Part shown: positions 10,406 through 19,900 of the stretch, piece by piece
How the letters are laid out: each line of letters opens with the position of its first letter
Position numbering within the stretch: the stretch's first letter is position 1
Source: Mactra quadrangularis
Taxonomy: Eukaryota; Mollusca; Bivalvia; Venerida; Mactridae
NCBI GenBank assembly: GCA_025267735.1
Contig: CM046301.1
Coordinates: forward strand, 55,447,872-55,511,871
Reading direction: 5' to 3'
DNA: 64,000 bases
Position numbers and translations under genes: made by a program
Notes under the pieces: model-generated
Databases searched by the model: none
Told to the model about the DNA's origin: nothing
The model's input: only the letters and a program-made list of their open reading frames with translations

Positions 10406-12340
10406 TTAAGAAGAGAGTCCATAGTTGTGTTCATCAGAAATTCCAGATGTACTTGGATAGTTTACATAAAGAGAATTTTGGAACTGAGCTCGGTTTGTTT
10501 TGCGCTTTCGAAAGAAGTACCTAGAACTTTTATATTTAACAGATTTTTTTCTGATGGAATGGTAATTTTTTCTCTTCTCATTTTGATTTAGTTGCATGTA
10601 CATCTGGCTTTTCTGCTGAACATTAATACCTGCTGCCTTAGCCAGCAGAACGGTTGCCACTCCTTTTCCTACACTCCTAGAATGCGTTGCCGAGTGGCAA
10701 AGACCAGCAAAGTTCCTACTCCAGCATGTAGTTTTAGGAGCCAAGTTGTATACAGAGGCATGCATGCTTTCACACATATTTGTGTTGTACAGTTTACACA
10801 GGCTCTGTAGGCCATCCACACTGAATACCGCGTTAATCTCTGCCTGCACAGTATTTAGATCCGCACTATTCAATTGAAGGTGAACACCATAAGGCAGAGA
10901 TTTAGTCGTGTAGGTCTGTAGATGGTGCATGCACACTGTTGAATGCTCCCGGCAAAACCTGTGATGACCACTGAGACACCGCGTAATGAACTTGATGGCT
11001 AAGCAGCCTTTGTGAACAAATTGATGTCCATTCTGCTTAAGTCTTTTTAAATTCTGCAGTTCCTGCCGCACCCTTGTCCGGACACAAGATGCCAGCTTTT
11101 GCATGTATAAGGCTTTTATGTATTGTCTCGGAATACTAGTTAGCTTCAAACCTTTTATGTGCTTTTCCAGTGTTCGCAGTCTGTGAATAAAACATTTATA
11201 ATGGACAAACTCCATTGCCTTCTCACTTTTGTAGTCCCGCACTGCTTTTGCTACCTGGGTGCTTGCATCTGTGGTAAGTGACTGTATCTGCACTAGTCCA
11301 GGACTACAGATGCTGTTCAGGCTCTCATGCAGAAGTGACCTTTCGCTGGAGGCAATGGAGGATTCATTGTTAAATGTCTTCTTGCACGATTTTGATGTGT
11401 GATCGCAATGTCTTTTCCTACAATGCTTGTTGGCTATGGCAGCTGCAACCGGAAGTGGTCTTGTTGTAGAATGGTCTATAGCCACTCCGTAACTTTGCTG
11501 AGCTGCCTCAAAGCCCCCTCTCATTCTTCGGGAAAATGACACATCAAACTGCACATCCACAGTACTGCTTTGACCGACTAGTTCCTTCACAGTCTTGATG
11601 TGGTGCTGATTATCTTTCATTGCCGACTCATTGAGTGATTCTGCAGAATCACTCATATTGTTAAGCTTCTGCTGGAGGCAGGAAGAAGTTGGCGGCTTGA
11701 TGTTTAGGCAGGTCAGCATCAGTCGCATGTCCTCAATACCAGCCTTACTCTTCATGACAGGCAAAAGAAGCATTTCATTGAGTGCCCCTGAGGGGGGGCC
11801 CCTGTGCCTAGCAACTGTCTCTGACATGCCAAACCTTGGCACCACCATCTGGCATTTGCTACATTTGCCCGACAAAGTAACATGCAGGCCTTGCCTCTTT
11901 TCTATCTTAATTTGTAAGGCGGCTGGTGATTGACACCGGTGAACATACTGAAGCAATTCCTTCAGCTTCTCTACACTAACAATGATGTTTTCATTAATGA
12001 TGTTGCTCTCAATATATTTGTTTGTTTCAGGTCTTGGTCTCAGCCGGTACGGTATACTTGAAGCATCCATATTTTGGCTCAGGTGAATAACATCTTGAGC
12101 TAGTGTAGTGTTGAGTCTTTGCTGAATAGAAGGACTTCCCTCAGTGTTGTAAGGTGAGTTCTCATTGATTTCAGAAATGCCACTGTTATCAGTCAAGTTT
12201 GTGTTACACTGCTTTTTGTTACATCCAGTATTTCCCTTTTTAAATTGTGTTGCACGTTTGGCTTGGTTTCTATGGTAACTATGTAATTTTGATCTAGTTT
12301 GGTATCTTCCCATTATTGAAAACAGTTGTAAAATATCCAA
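10406..12340 (-). CDS. DDE transposase-like protein, Mutator/Kolobok type (644 aa)
   Basis: A single uninterrupted reading frame. Residues 1-130 are polar and low-complexity. A CxxC pair lies at 160/163 and a second Cys/His-rich patch at about 307-319 (CRKRHCDHTSKSC). The central block VDVQFDVSFSRRMRGG (261-276), the TTDAST block around 358 and NMCESMH (521-527) are spaced like a D-D-E catalytic core; D262 or D266, D358 and E524 are my candidate residues. The pattern resembles the Mutator-like transposase-domain proteins abundant in cnidarian, amphioxus and mollusc genomes, including a C-terminal PK...SRNFAGLCHSATHS block (535-554). That assignment rests on remembered family patterns, so the superfamily is open. 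The gene lies inside the 663 bp direct-repeat unit. The intact frame and identical flanking repeats suggest recent activity. Confidence 0.72.
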   Translation of the reverse strand: MDILQLFSIMGRYQTRSKLHSYHRNQAKRATQFKKGNTGCNKKQCNTNLTDNSGISEINENSPYNTEGSPSIQQRLNTTLAQDVIHLSQNMDASSIPYRLRPRPETNKYIESNIINENIIVSVEKLKELLQYVHRCQSPAALQIKIEKRQGLHVTLSGKCSKCQMVVPRFGMSETVARHRGPPSGALNEMLLLPVMKSKAGIEDMRLMLTCLNIKPPTSSCLQQKLNNMSDSAESLNESAMKDNQHHIKTVKELVGQSSTVDVQFDVSFSRRMRGGFEAAQQSYGVAIDHSTTRPLPVAAAIANKHCRKRHCDHTSKSCKKTFNNESSIASSERSLLHESLNSICSPGLVQIQSLTTDASTQVAKAVRDYKSEKAMEFVHYKCFIHRLRTLEKHIKGLKLTSIPRQYIKALYMQKLASCVRTRVRQELQNLKRLKQNGHQFVHKGCLAIKFITRCLSGHHRFCREHSTVCMHHLQTYTTKSLPYGVHLQLNSADLNTVQAEINAVFSVDGLQSLCKLYNTNMCESMHASVYNLAPKTTCWSRNFAGLCHSATHSRSVGKGVATVLLAKAAGINVQQKSQMYMQLNQNEKRKNYHSIRKKSVKYKSSRYFFRKRKTNRAQFQNSLYVNYPSTSGISDEHNYGLSS

Positions 12341-12410
12341 TTTTATGAAAATGTATATTTAAAGTGTATCTGCTTTGCAGGTAAGACTATAAATAAATAC
12401 TTCTTCCTTG

Positions 12411-12419
12411 TATATATAT
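12411..12419 (-). promoter_or_regulatory. Possible TATA box of the transposase gene
   Basis: TATATATA lies about 70 bp upstream of the transposase ATG when read on the minus strand. In DNA this AT-rich such a string can be chance, so this is only a position-based suggestion. Confidence 0.25.
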
Positions 12420-13089
12420 TGGATATAAGTAAAACATTGCTTCTGCTTTAGATAAAGTTTCAACAGAATGATAATCTGACTATCCTGTCATTAATGTGAT
12501 GTGCAAATAAAAGGATTAAATACAGTCTTGAAACTGTAAGACAATTTGGATTGTCTCCCTTGGATCATACTTGTGTTCCTTAAACCACCTTGTAGCTTTG
12601 TTAGTCTATAAAGACTAGGGTTCATTTGAACTGTTTTCAACAGGAAAGCTAGTAGGTACTCTTTAATGCAAAATTAATTGAAAATTAATCCTCATGGGCC
12701 TTTAAATGTCACTAAGAGTGTCAAAATTGGTGCAAAAATCTGTGCGGCAAGCAGCATTTTGGCCCTTCTTTGGTGAAAGTTCAGTGTATTTGTTCTTCTG
12801 ATGACATTCTCAGATTATTCCCTCACTGAGAAGAAGCATCAGACAGGTTCTTGCCCAAAGTCTAAGCAGTAGTGACCATTAACACTTTTTAAAGGCACCT
12901 ACTATAGATGACTTTTTTTTGGTAAAAATGAGCCAAAATCCACTGAAATCATCATGCTATAAAAACACCTGACATGCATACAAAAACCAACAAAACATAA
13001 GTTTTTTACATTATTTTTATTACAAATGAACCACTGAACATGATAAAAGCACTTTTAAAGTAATGACAGAACTTCTTAGGTATCCTTAA
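12420..13089. other. Internal spacer upstream of the transposase gene
   Basis: AT-rich sequence between the transposase start and repeat copy 2, ending CCTTAA at the junction. No other reading frame or repeat seen. Confidence 0.4.
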
Positions 13090-13752
13090 GGTGGCACACC
13101 ACAGTTTCAGAGCCGCATAGTCGAAGTGGCCAGGGTCAAATTTTTAAATAATAGAAACTTTGGCAGTTGGATTGCATTTTTGAGGTTTAAAATATTTTTG
13201 ATTGTTATATTTGAAGTTTCAACAGCTAGTATTGCACTTTAATTATTAGGTACAATAGGTTTTAAGGATATTGTCCGAGGTATTGCGAAAAATTACTGTC
13301 AGATGCGAATGCATGGCTTTGCGGATCTAGCACAGAAATCAGCTGTTCATTTTCAAGGTACCTCAGAAATTGGAAAATTAGAGGAATAAAGTCACGGATG
13401 GCACCCTATTTCCTCATTATTTTCAGATTGTGCATGGTTTAATGAATAAAAATCAGTGCGGTATGTATGGCTATCGTCGGAATTAAGAATTCTGTGGGAC
13501 TTTGCGTACAGGGGTAATTCGCCATTTTGTCACCTATTTTCGTGACTACCAATACTAAGAATTAAAGGCCCCTCAGGCTGACAAGTTTGTTTTGATCATG
13601 TGTATTTTATTGTTTTTATTGAGAAACATATATTCATGCTAATTTTCAAAATCATTTGTTTCAGGTGTGTGATAACGGGTTAGTGTGCGAGCTTTTCATT
13701 GTGTGGTGTGGTATTTTCAGCCGAGAAGCCGAGGAAACTGTGGTGTGCCACC
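13090..13752 (+). repeat. 663 bp terminal repeat, copy 2
   Basis: Same length, orientation and, as far as I can read, same sequence as 9259-9921, with the same perfect 19 bp inverted ends. The inner flank is CCTTAA and the outer flank is AAT. The flanks of the two copies match crosswise (outer with outer, inner with inner) rather than within each copy, so neither copy looks like a simple independent insertion. Confidence 0.9.
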
Positions 13753-15119
13753 AATGTATCAGTTTGACCATTAAAGAAATCTATCAGAAAATTCATAAAT
13801 TACGTCAAATTTAACATTATTTTCAACAGAATGAAGATTGTCAAGACCTACAGTATTTAGATGCTTAGCTAGTCAGCACAGGTACGAAACTAAGACAATT
13901 AGAAAAGTTTTAAAATTGCCCTGTATGAAAAAAGTAATAAATATAGCAGGGGCTACGGACACTACAGGGCTACGGACAGCAATTATTTGTCTTTAGATTT
14001 TTTTTTGTTCTTCTTCTGATTTAATTCCTTTCCTGCATTACCTATATGGCACAACCAAAAACAGAAAACGTAATAAAACAGCAGCTATGTTTCTTTATAT
14101 AAAGTCAGCACACATTTTAAAACAGGGGCTACGGACTCTACATAAAATTTACTATGTTCAGTAGTTATTTTCCGAAAAGAAAATGCTATGCTCTAAAAAA
14201 CTTCATTTGCGTTAAGTAAAAATAATTATAAACTGTAATAGTAAAAAAATGATACAAGTGAAATAAAGCAGTAACATAGTTTTAAAGTCTGTCAAAGATG
14301 GTAACGCAAAATTCTTACTTTTGTTACAAGGGTACAAGTTTACTCTTTCATGAATATTTTCTGAAATATTGATTATATTTAACTTTCGTAAAAAATACCG
14401 TATACCTGTATGTCAGTAAGAGATAGAAAACACATCAAAGTAACTGTAACAAACAAGAACTTTTTAAAACAACTGATGAAAAAAGAACAAAACCTCAGTG
14501 AGACTCAAAAACAGTGTAAAAACAGGGTTTTTAGGGAATGTAATCCTAAATAATTCAAAAATTGATAATAGAACATATGTAAAAATATACATCATCAGAA
14601 AGCTCTCAAGATAACGTGTTGGAAAAAAATACTCTTCATTTAATTTAAACTTACATTTTCAGAATATTTCAATGTAACATTGGCAAAATCAAAAGGTCCC
14701 ATTTATCTTGGCTTAGCCGATGTATGTTTTCAAATGAGCATTTCTCACAACACAGACTTAAATTAAAAGATCATTGTACAATAATTGCAATGGATACCTT
14801 TTTTAGTTGTTTATGTACATTAATTTATGCAAATCAAAATATCCGAAATTCTTACGAGACTAATCCACGTCCGAATTGTGTTCACTTAAGAAATGTTTTT
14901 GTTAATCGTCGGCTTAATATACGTGTAATCTGAAAAATCGAAATCGAATGTCCTATACAGTACCGAACTCCTACTAAAGAAGCTATCGTCAGCACATAAT
15001 CGTGCAGGATTAAGAAAACGTTATACGTGTATAATAACTGAGGAGGCCGCCATAATTCCCGTTTGCCTGGCCCGATAACGATAGTGGTAAGGGGCAGGTA
15101 ATCCAGGCTATCTGCTAGT

Positions 15120-16449
15120 ATTTTGCGTTGATTTTAATTTCGCGGTAAATCTAGGGTTTTAAAGCAACAGTCATTCTAGAACCCAGAGGTTTTCGTGATT
15201 CTCAATCTAAACTGGATAGCCTCTGAGAATGAGAATGAGCAACAGTATGCAGCTTTCAGTTTTAAAATCGCAAATCTGATCTGGTTTTATTCTACGTAAT
15301 TGTATCACATTGATACATTGTAATAAACTTAAAAGTAAACTTAAAATAGATGATAAAACGACAGGCTAGACTTTTTTTAAGTAATCACGTGACTTGTTAA
15401 GCATAAGATATATTGTGATTAAGTATAGGTACAGTTAATGATATCAATCTTTCTAAATAAATCCGATCACTAACAGAATTCCTTTACACTCTAAGAAAGA
15501 CCAGAGTCTAATCGGTTAACCTCGGGCAGAAGTTCTTAGTATTATTTCCTCGTTCATGAAATATATCAAAGTGTTTCTTACATCCGTTTCAGAGTAGAAG
15601 ACCATTATTTTAATGATCAAACGCAGTGTTTAACTTAAAAACATAAAACATATATAAAACATTACTCTGGGAGATATCGGGTTTTACGTATGGCTTGAAA
15701 TGTGAAAAGATACGCGAATAAAGATGACATTTAAAATACTGTTTAATAGTCTGCTATTTGATAAAAATGTGAAATTTAGAATAAATTTTATGAATGAAAA
15801 TTTCTTAGATGTTTTAGAGGTATGAACAGTCTTGGACAAACATACGTACTCTGGTATTGCACTAATTGTGATGGATTTCTTCTTATATTGGATTTGAAGG
15901 TTTTTAAAAACACGGTACTGAAGTTGAACAGCTCAGTTGGGGATTTTTATTAGATGTATAAGTTTTTAGTGAACATAAACGAGTGATGGTCGGTAGAATG
16001 GTGTATATATAAACTTGAGTTCTAAGAAATTCCAAGACTATCAGGAATTATCATGTTCTGGACAAACTAGCTAACTGAATGAAATAGATATTATAAGATA
16101 GTATGTGTATATTAATATATTGACTTGAAATAATCATGAGTGATTTTAGTTATAATTTATTTTATGATAAACCGCGATACTTATGTACACACGGGTAATA
16201 ATATTAACCATAAGTTTATCGAAACAGATTTTTAGTTTTCTCTTATGATATAAACTTGAAAATGGATTTATAAAAATGTATCAAGTAAATTTAGTAGATA
16301 AGCTTTCATCGCGAACGCTTTAAACCACATAATCGCGAAAAACTACATACTTAGACCTATATTACAAATTGACCAAATTGTTGAAAAGTGAAACATTTTA
16401 ATAAATTATAGATCTACACAAAACCCTGGACTAAAACGTCTTAAAATGA
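15120..16449. other. Upstream region of isthmin
   Basis: Contains one member of a ~65 bp hairpin family at 15172-15237 (AACCCAGAGG... facing ...GCCTCTGAGAATG). Otherwise AT-rich with no further repeat seen. The isthmin promoter probably lies here. A TATATATAA string at about 16007 is the only core-promoter-like sequence noticed and may be chance. Confidence 0.4.
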
Positions 16450-16911
16450 ATGTCCCGAAACGTAACAGACAAAAACAACTTTCGCAAGGTTTACGACGAG
16501 TGTTTACAAGTTTTCGAGTTTTTCACGGCTCGTGGAGCGATTTACCTGTTTGATTATTGTAATATCTATATTGTTAAGCGAGATCAAAGGAAAATGTCGG
16601 TACTAATGAGATACAGTAAGAATGACAGTGAGAAGGCGGTCAGTGAAAACAGAAGCGCGGAGGATGGCGCACGAACAGACGACGAGATTATCGAACGCGC
16701 AGAATCTGTTTCGTCACGAACGGAGGGAAATAGTAGTAGTACCCGTAAAAGGAGATATAAATTATTCTTAAAAATTCTTCAAAAACTAAACATGTGTTTT
16801 CTAGTGATATTTATTGGTTACTTTGCATGGACGATTTCAGCTAATTTTAGTTACTCAGGGATCAAGGATGACAGACGTAACCTCTCGGATTTATACAACA
16901 CATCAATGCAG
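16450..16911 (+). CDS. ISM: Isthmin exon 1 (N-terminus, hydrophobic segment)
   Basis: Ends after Q154 at a CAG|GTTGGT donor in phase 0. Translation could begin at 16450, 16594 (A at -3) or 16792 (A at -3). With either of the first two the hydrophobic run MCFLVIFIGYFAWTISA is preceded by a long charged, Ser-rich cytoplasmic-type stretch with RKRRYK, which would make a signal anchor. With the third it is a normal signal peptide. Confidence 0.82.
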
Positions 16912-19900
16912 GTTGGTTTATTTTAATTTATAATTTATATTTTCATTTTAAGTGATTTAAGCTCGCTTTATTTAATGTCCATGTAGTGTTCTTTTACCAG
17001 AACAGAAAGTTCTTATGCATTTTACGCTTGTTTAAATATACGTCGTAGATCTATACATAAAATGTTTTTGTTTTAGAAACTCTATTGAGAACTTTTTCAC
17101 AAGAATATTTACGAAAACGGGTATCGTAAGTCAATTTCGTTAACTTAGCAGTTCAAAGTCAGAAGGATGATAAACATAAGTACGATATTATATTCAATAG
17201 GTATACAATAATCTGCATAATTCTATAATATTTAGAATTGTTATTTCCCAAATAAATGACTGTATTATATATAATATATAAATGTTTTCTTGATTTTGAC
17301 TTGCGATGATTTTTATCGTAAGATTTTTTGTGAAAAGCGTCACTGATCTATAATTTTGACTAAAATGAATGCCACATTGATTATTTATTGATGAACTTTT
17401 AAAATAATTGTAAACTTTGGTTTATATAGCTGGGATCAATCAAAATCGTGTGTATCCATGTCGTTGTTTTTTTTGTGTGTCTAATTTGAATGTACTGTTC
17501 AATTTCATTGAAGTTTATCGGTGTGAAGATGATCTAAATCCAAGATCAATTCAGAATGATGACTTTGATGTTGTCTTAAAATTTACAAGAGTACATTATT
17601 GGAATTCAATTTTATTTTATTTTTGATATTTAATTGCAACTGTACCTGTACTGCTCGCTTGTCCTATCTTAATTGTTACCATATGAAAAGAAGTGTAAAA
17701 TGAACAGAACAGAACAGAACAGTATATTTATTCAGAAAAGTACAAAGTACATATTCATAAATATAAGCATAAAAGTATAATAACACATGTTATAAAATGC
17801 TAAGCACTTTTTTAAATGAATTAATTAATTATACGTGAAGTTACTTCCTTATTCGTTCGTTGCACGTTTTTTTTTTGTTTGACTTTTATTTTCATGAGCA
17901 TGTATGAACTTTAGAAACGCTCACTGAAGGTCATGTAATGAAATATGAAAAGGGCGGTAACCGATGTTACCATGTAGTTTAATGAGATTTAGATGTTGTA
18001 CAAGATTATTTCTGCTAGACGATCATTCTAAATGTTAAACCATGAATTAAAGTCTTTACATACCATGAAAAAAAACCCAGATGAATGAGCGTCGCTGTTA
18101 AAGATGAAAGTGGTTGTTTGTTTTTATCGAGAGTTTTTTTGTTCTCTCGTGTGAATAAACGAGATGACGATTATTTGTAATTTTAGAGAAAATGCTCTTC
18201 GCCTTGATCTCTCGTATTTTCCGTGTTTACTTTTCTTTATACTTACACGTTGTGTTTCCTTCTAATGTAGACAAAGTTCAGTTGAGATCATACAATGTTT
18301 AGAAAAAGTCAAAAGAGGTTAATTATTACAAAAACATAGTTTTCTTTGAGCGTCTATGAAGGATGCGTTAATTTATTCCGCGAATAAAAAAGGAGATGGA
18401 AATGAAAAGTTATATATATTTTTAATAGTACGCTATTATAATACTGTTACTCATTTTAATTGAAGAATAAATGCAGATTAATTGAGACATGTTCACGTCA
18501 AATTAATTAGGTTTTTATACATATTTATCATAAAGTTTTTGAATAAAACCTGACTTCAAGCACCGAGTAGTTCCGAATCATCTCAGATAAAGTTGACGAT
18601 AAAGCCACGTATAGGTCAGCCGGGTCATATTTAACGAGAGTTGATCAGGTTTCATGTTGACTTAAGAATTTTAACTATTTTCAACGTTTGTAATCTGAGG
18701 CCAGACGAACAATGACCGGTTTAATTATGATTCTCACTATCTACATAAATACTAAGCTAATTTTCATTTTTTCCATAAAAATACTGAATAAAGATTTTTC
18801 TTCAGTGATAATGTTTAATGTAATTATTCAGTTTTTATGTATTCATAGGTCGAGATTTCTCACATTTAGATACTTCTACAAACATATATATAGTTTATTT
18901 TCTCCAAAAATCGAAGATCATATAATTATTTACAGCAAATATAGCAACATAAATATAAGAATAAACATAGCAAATTGCAACTAGCATTCAGATTCACAGG
19001 AGTGCAGAGTCAAAGGAAATATATGTGAACATATAAAATCAAGGTGTTGTACATGCATATACACATATGTATACTATATACTTTATTCATTTGACCATTA
19101 GTAAACGCCCATCCTGATAGCACGTTCTATATCACGGCTGAGAGCCAATCCAGGGGGTTTAGTAGGTCGTTTTGCGGAAGTTCATAATTTATACACCTTC
19201 GAGAAAATTGGCCAGAAATGTTATCGAAGGTCATTCCCAATTCTACCGCTTCATCAAGTACGGCGGATGACAGCCACTGATGATTTGATTTTAACGAGGG
19301 TCAATCCGCTCCATAAAGATGCATTATATGCAGACATGCCAGCCACTGGCCAAGGTACGACCTAAGTACTTAGGGTCTATAGTCACGTGATCTATGTCAG
19401 TTATTAGGGCTGTGAATCGTTGAGCTAGTGGCGATCCGATCCGAACCACGATTCATGTGTAGAGATTCACGAATCGAACCACGAACCACTTGTAAATGGA
19501 GAAGCAAAAAATAATTCTTGTTATTATACAAAAAGGTGAAGCATTACAAAAGCTTTTGCTATATGAAAAACCATCTACTCCAAACATTTCTATTACCGGA
19601 CGTTTTATGGGCATTTTCAGTGATAACATATTTATTTAAATGTGTATCAATCGGTATTTGGCACAAGATTATTCAGTCCCTACATAAATTAAAATATCGT
19701 AAATAGTGCGGCTTGTTTTCAGTTTTAATTAAGCTAAAATGTTCTTTCATTTGTTTCCTTAAATAGAACGCGATCCAACGATTTCGGACGTGACGAATAT
19801 TCGTACTCGATTTTCTGGTCGAGATCGCGAGTATCCGAGTACTCGGATACTCGCAGCAACCCTATCAATTATATTTACGACAAGCAAGCTCGTGCTGTTG

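Larger units (their letters stand above)
9259..13752. mobile_element. Composite unit: transposase gene between identical 663 bp direct repeats
   Basis: The unit runs from the start of repeat copy 1 to the end of copy 2. It encloses 3168 bp that begins TTAAGG and ends CCTTAA, including the minus-strand transposase gene. AAT flanks both outer edges (9256-9258 and 13753-13755), consistent with a 3 bp duplication on insertion as one piece. Independent support comes from the ~345 bp motif array, whose phase is restored when the unit is removed. It is not an LTR retrotransposon: there is no TG...CA, no primer-binding site and no reverse transcriptase. Confidence 0.7.
8057..14141 (+). repeat. GGGGCTACGGACTCTAC motif array, ~345 bp period
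   Basis: The motif occurs at 8057 (one inserted base), 8418, 8761 and 9105, then at 13949 with a partial repeat at 13966, and at 14125, all on the plus strand. Spacings are 361, 343 and 344. The next is 4844, which becomes 347 when the 4494 bp unit and its 3 bp flank are subtracted. The sequence between the first three motifs is a diverged tandem repeat sharing phrases such as CATTATCTGCAACA and GTTTCAATTTACAT. Regularly spaced subterminal motifs are commonly transposase-binding sites; that role here is inference. Confidence 0.8.
7871..14722. mobile_element. 6.85 kb TA-flanked element with ~29 bp inverted ends
   Basis: The left end CATGTCGGCAAAGCCAAGAT and the complement of the right end, CATCGGCTAAGCCAAGATAA, match over about 29 bases with a two-base gap. 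TA lies on both sides (7869-7870 and 14723-14724). The paralogous empty site at 42.57 kb reads GGATAATTATGTTTTCAAAT with a single TA, so the insertion can be read directly. Removing the 4494 bp unit at 9259-13752 leaves about 2.36 kb. The interior carries GGGGCTACGGACTCTAC motifs at ~345 bp spacing. TA duplication suggests a Tc1/mariner or IS630-type mechanism, but no transposase of that type is present. Confidence 0.82.
7773..15110. mobile_element. Mutator-like non-autonomous element, split by a 6.85 kb insertion
   Basis: The outer pieces are 7773-7870 and 14723-15110, together 486 bp. They align end to end with the uninterrupted 438 bp copy at 42497-42934. Termini read TTGTCTGG on the left and CCAGGCTA on the right, with further inverted similarity inside (GTCAGGCAAACC on the left against the complement of GTTTGCCTGGCC near 15058). 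It is flanked by TCTGCTGGT at 7764-7772 and TCTGCTAGT at 15111-15119, a 9 bp duplication with one mismatch. Nine-base duplications are typical of Mutator-like elements. It has no coding capacity of its own; everything between the two pieces belongs to later insertions. Confidence 0.8.

Noticed and set aside
11631..11933. 100-codon plus-strand frame
   Set aside because: A shadow of the minus-strand transposase gene.
9259..13752. LTR retrotransposon with 663 bp LTRs
   Set aside because: Repeats end GG...CC with 19 bp inverted termini, there is no primer-binding site or polypurine tract, and the enclosed protein is not a polyprotein or reverse transcriptase.
16007..16016. TATATATAA as the isthmin TATA box
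   Set aside because: Such strings are common in this AT-rich DNA and the transcript start is unknown; not listed as a feature.
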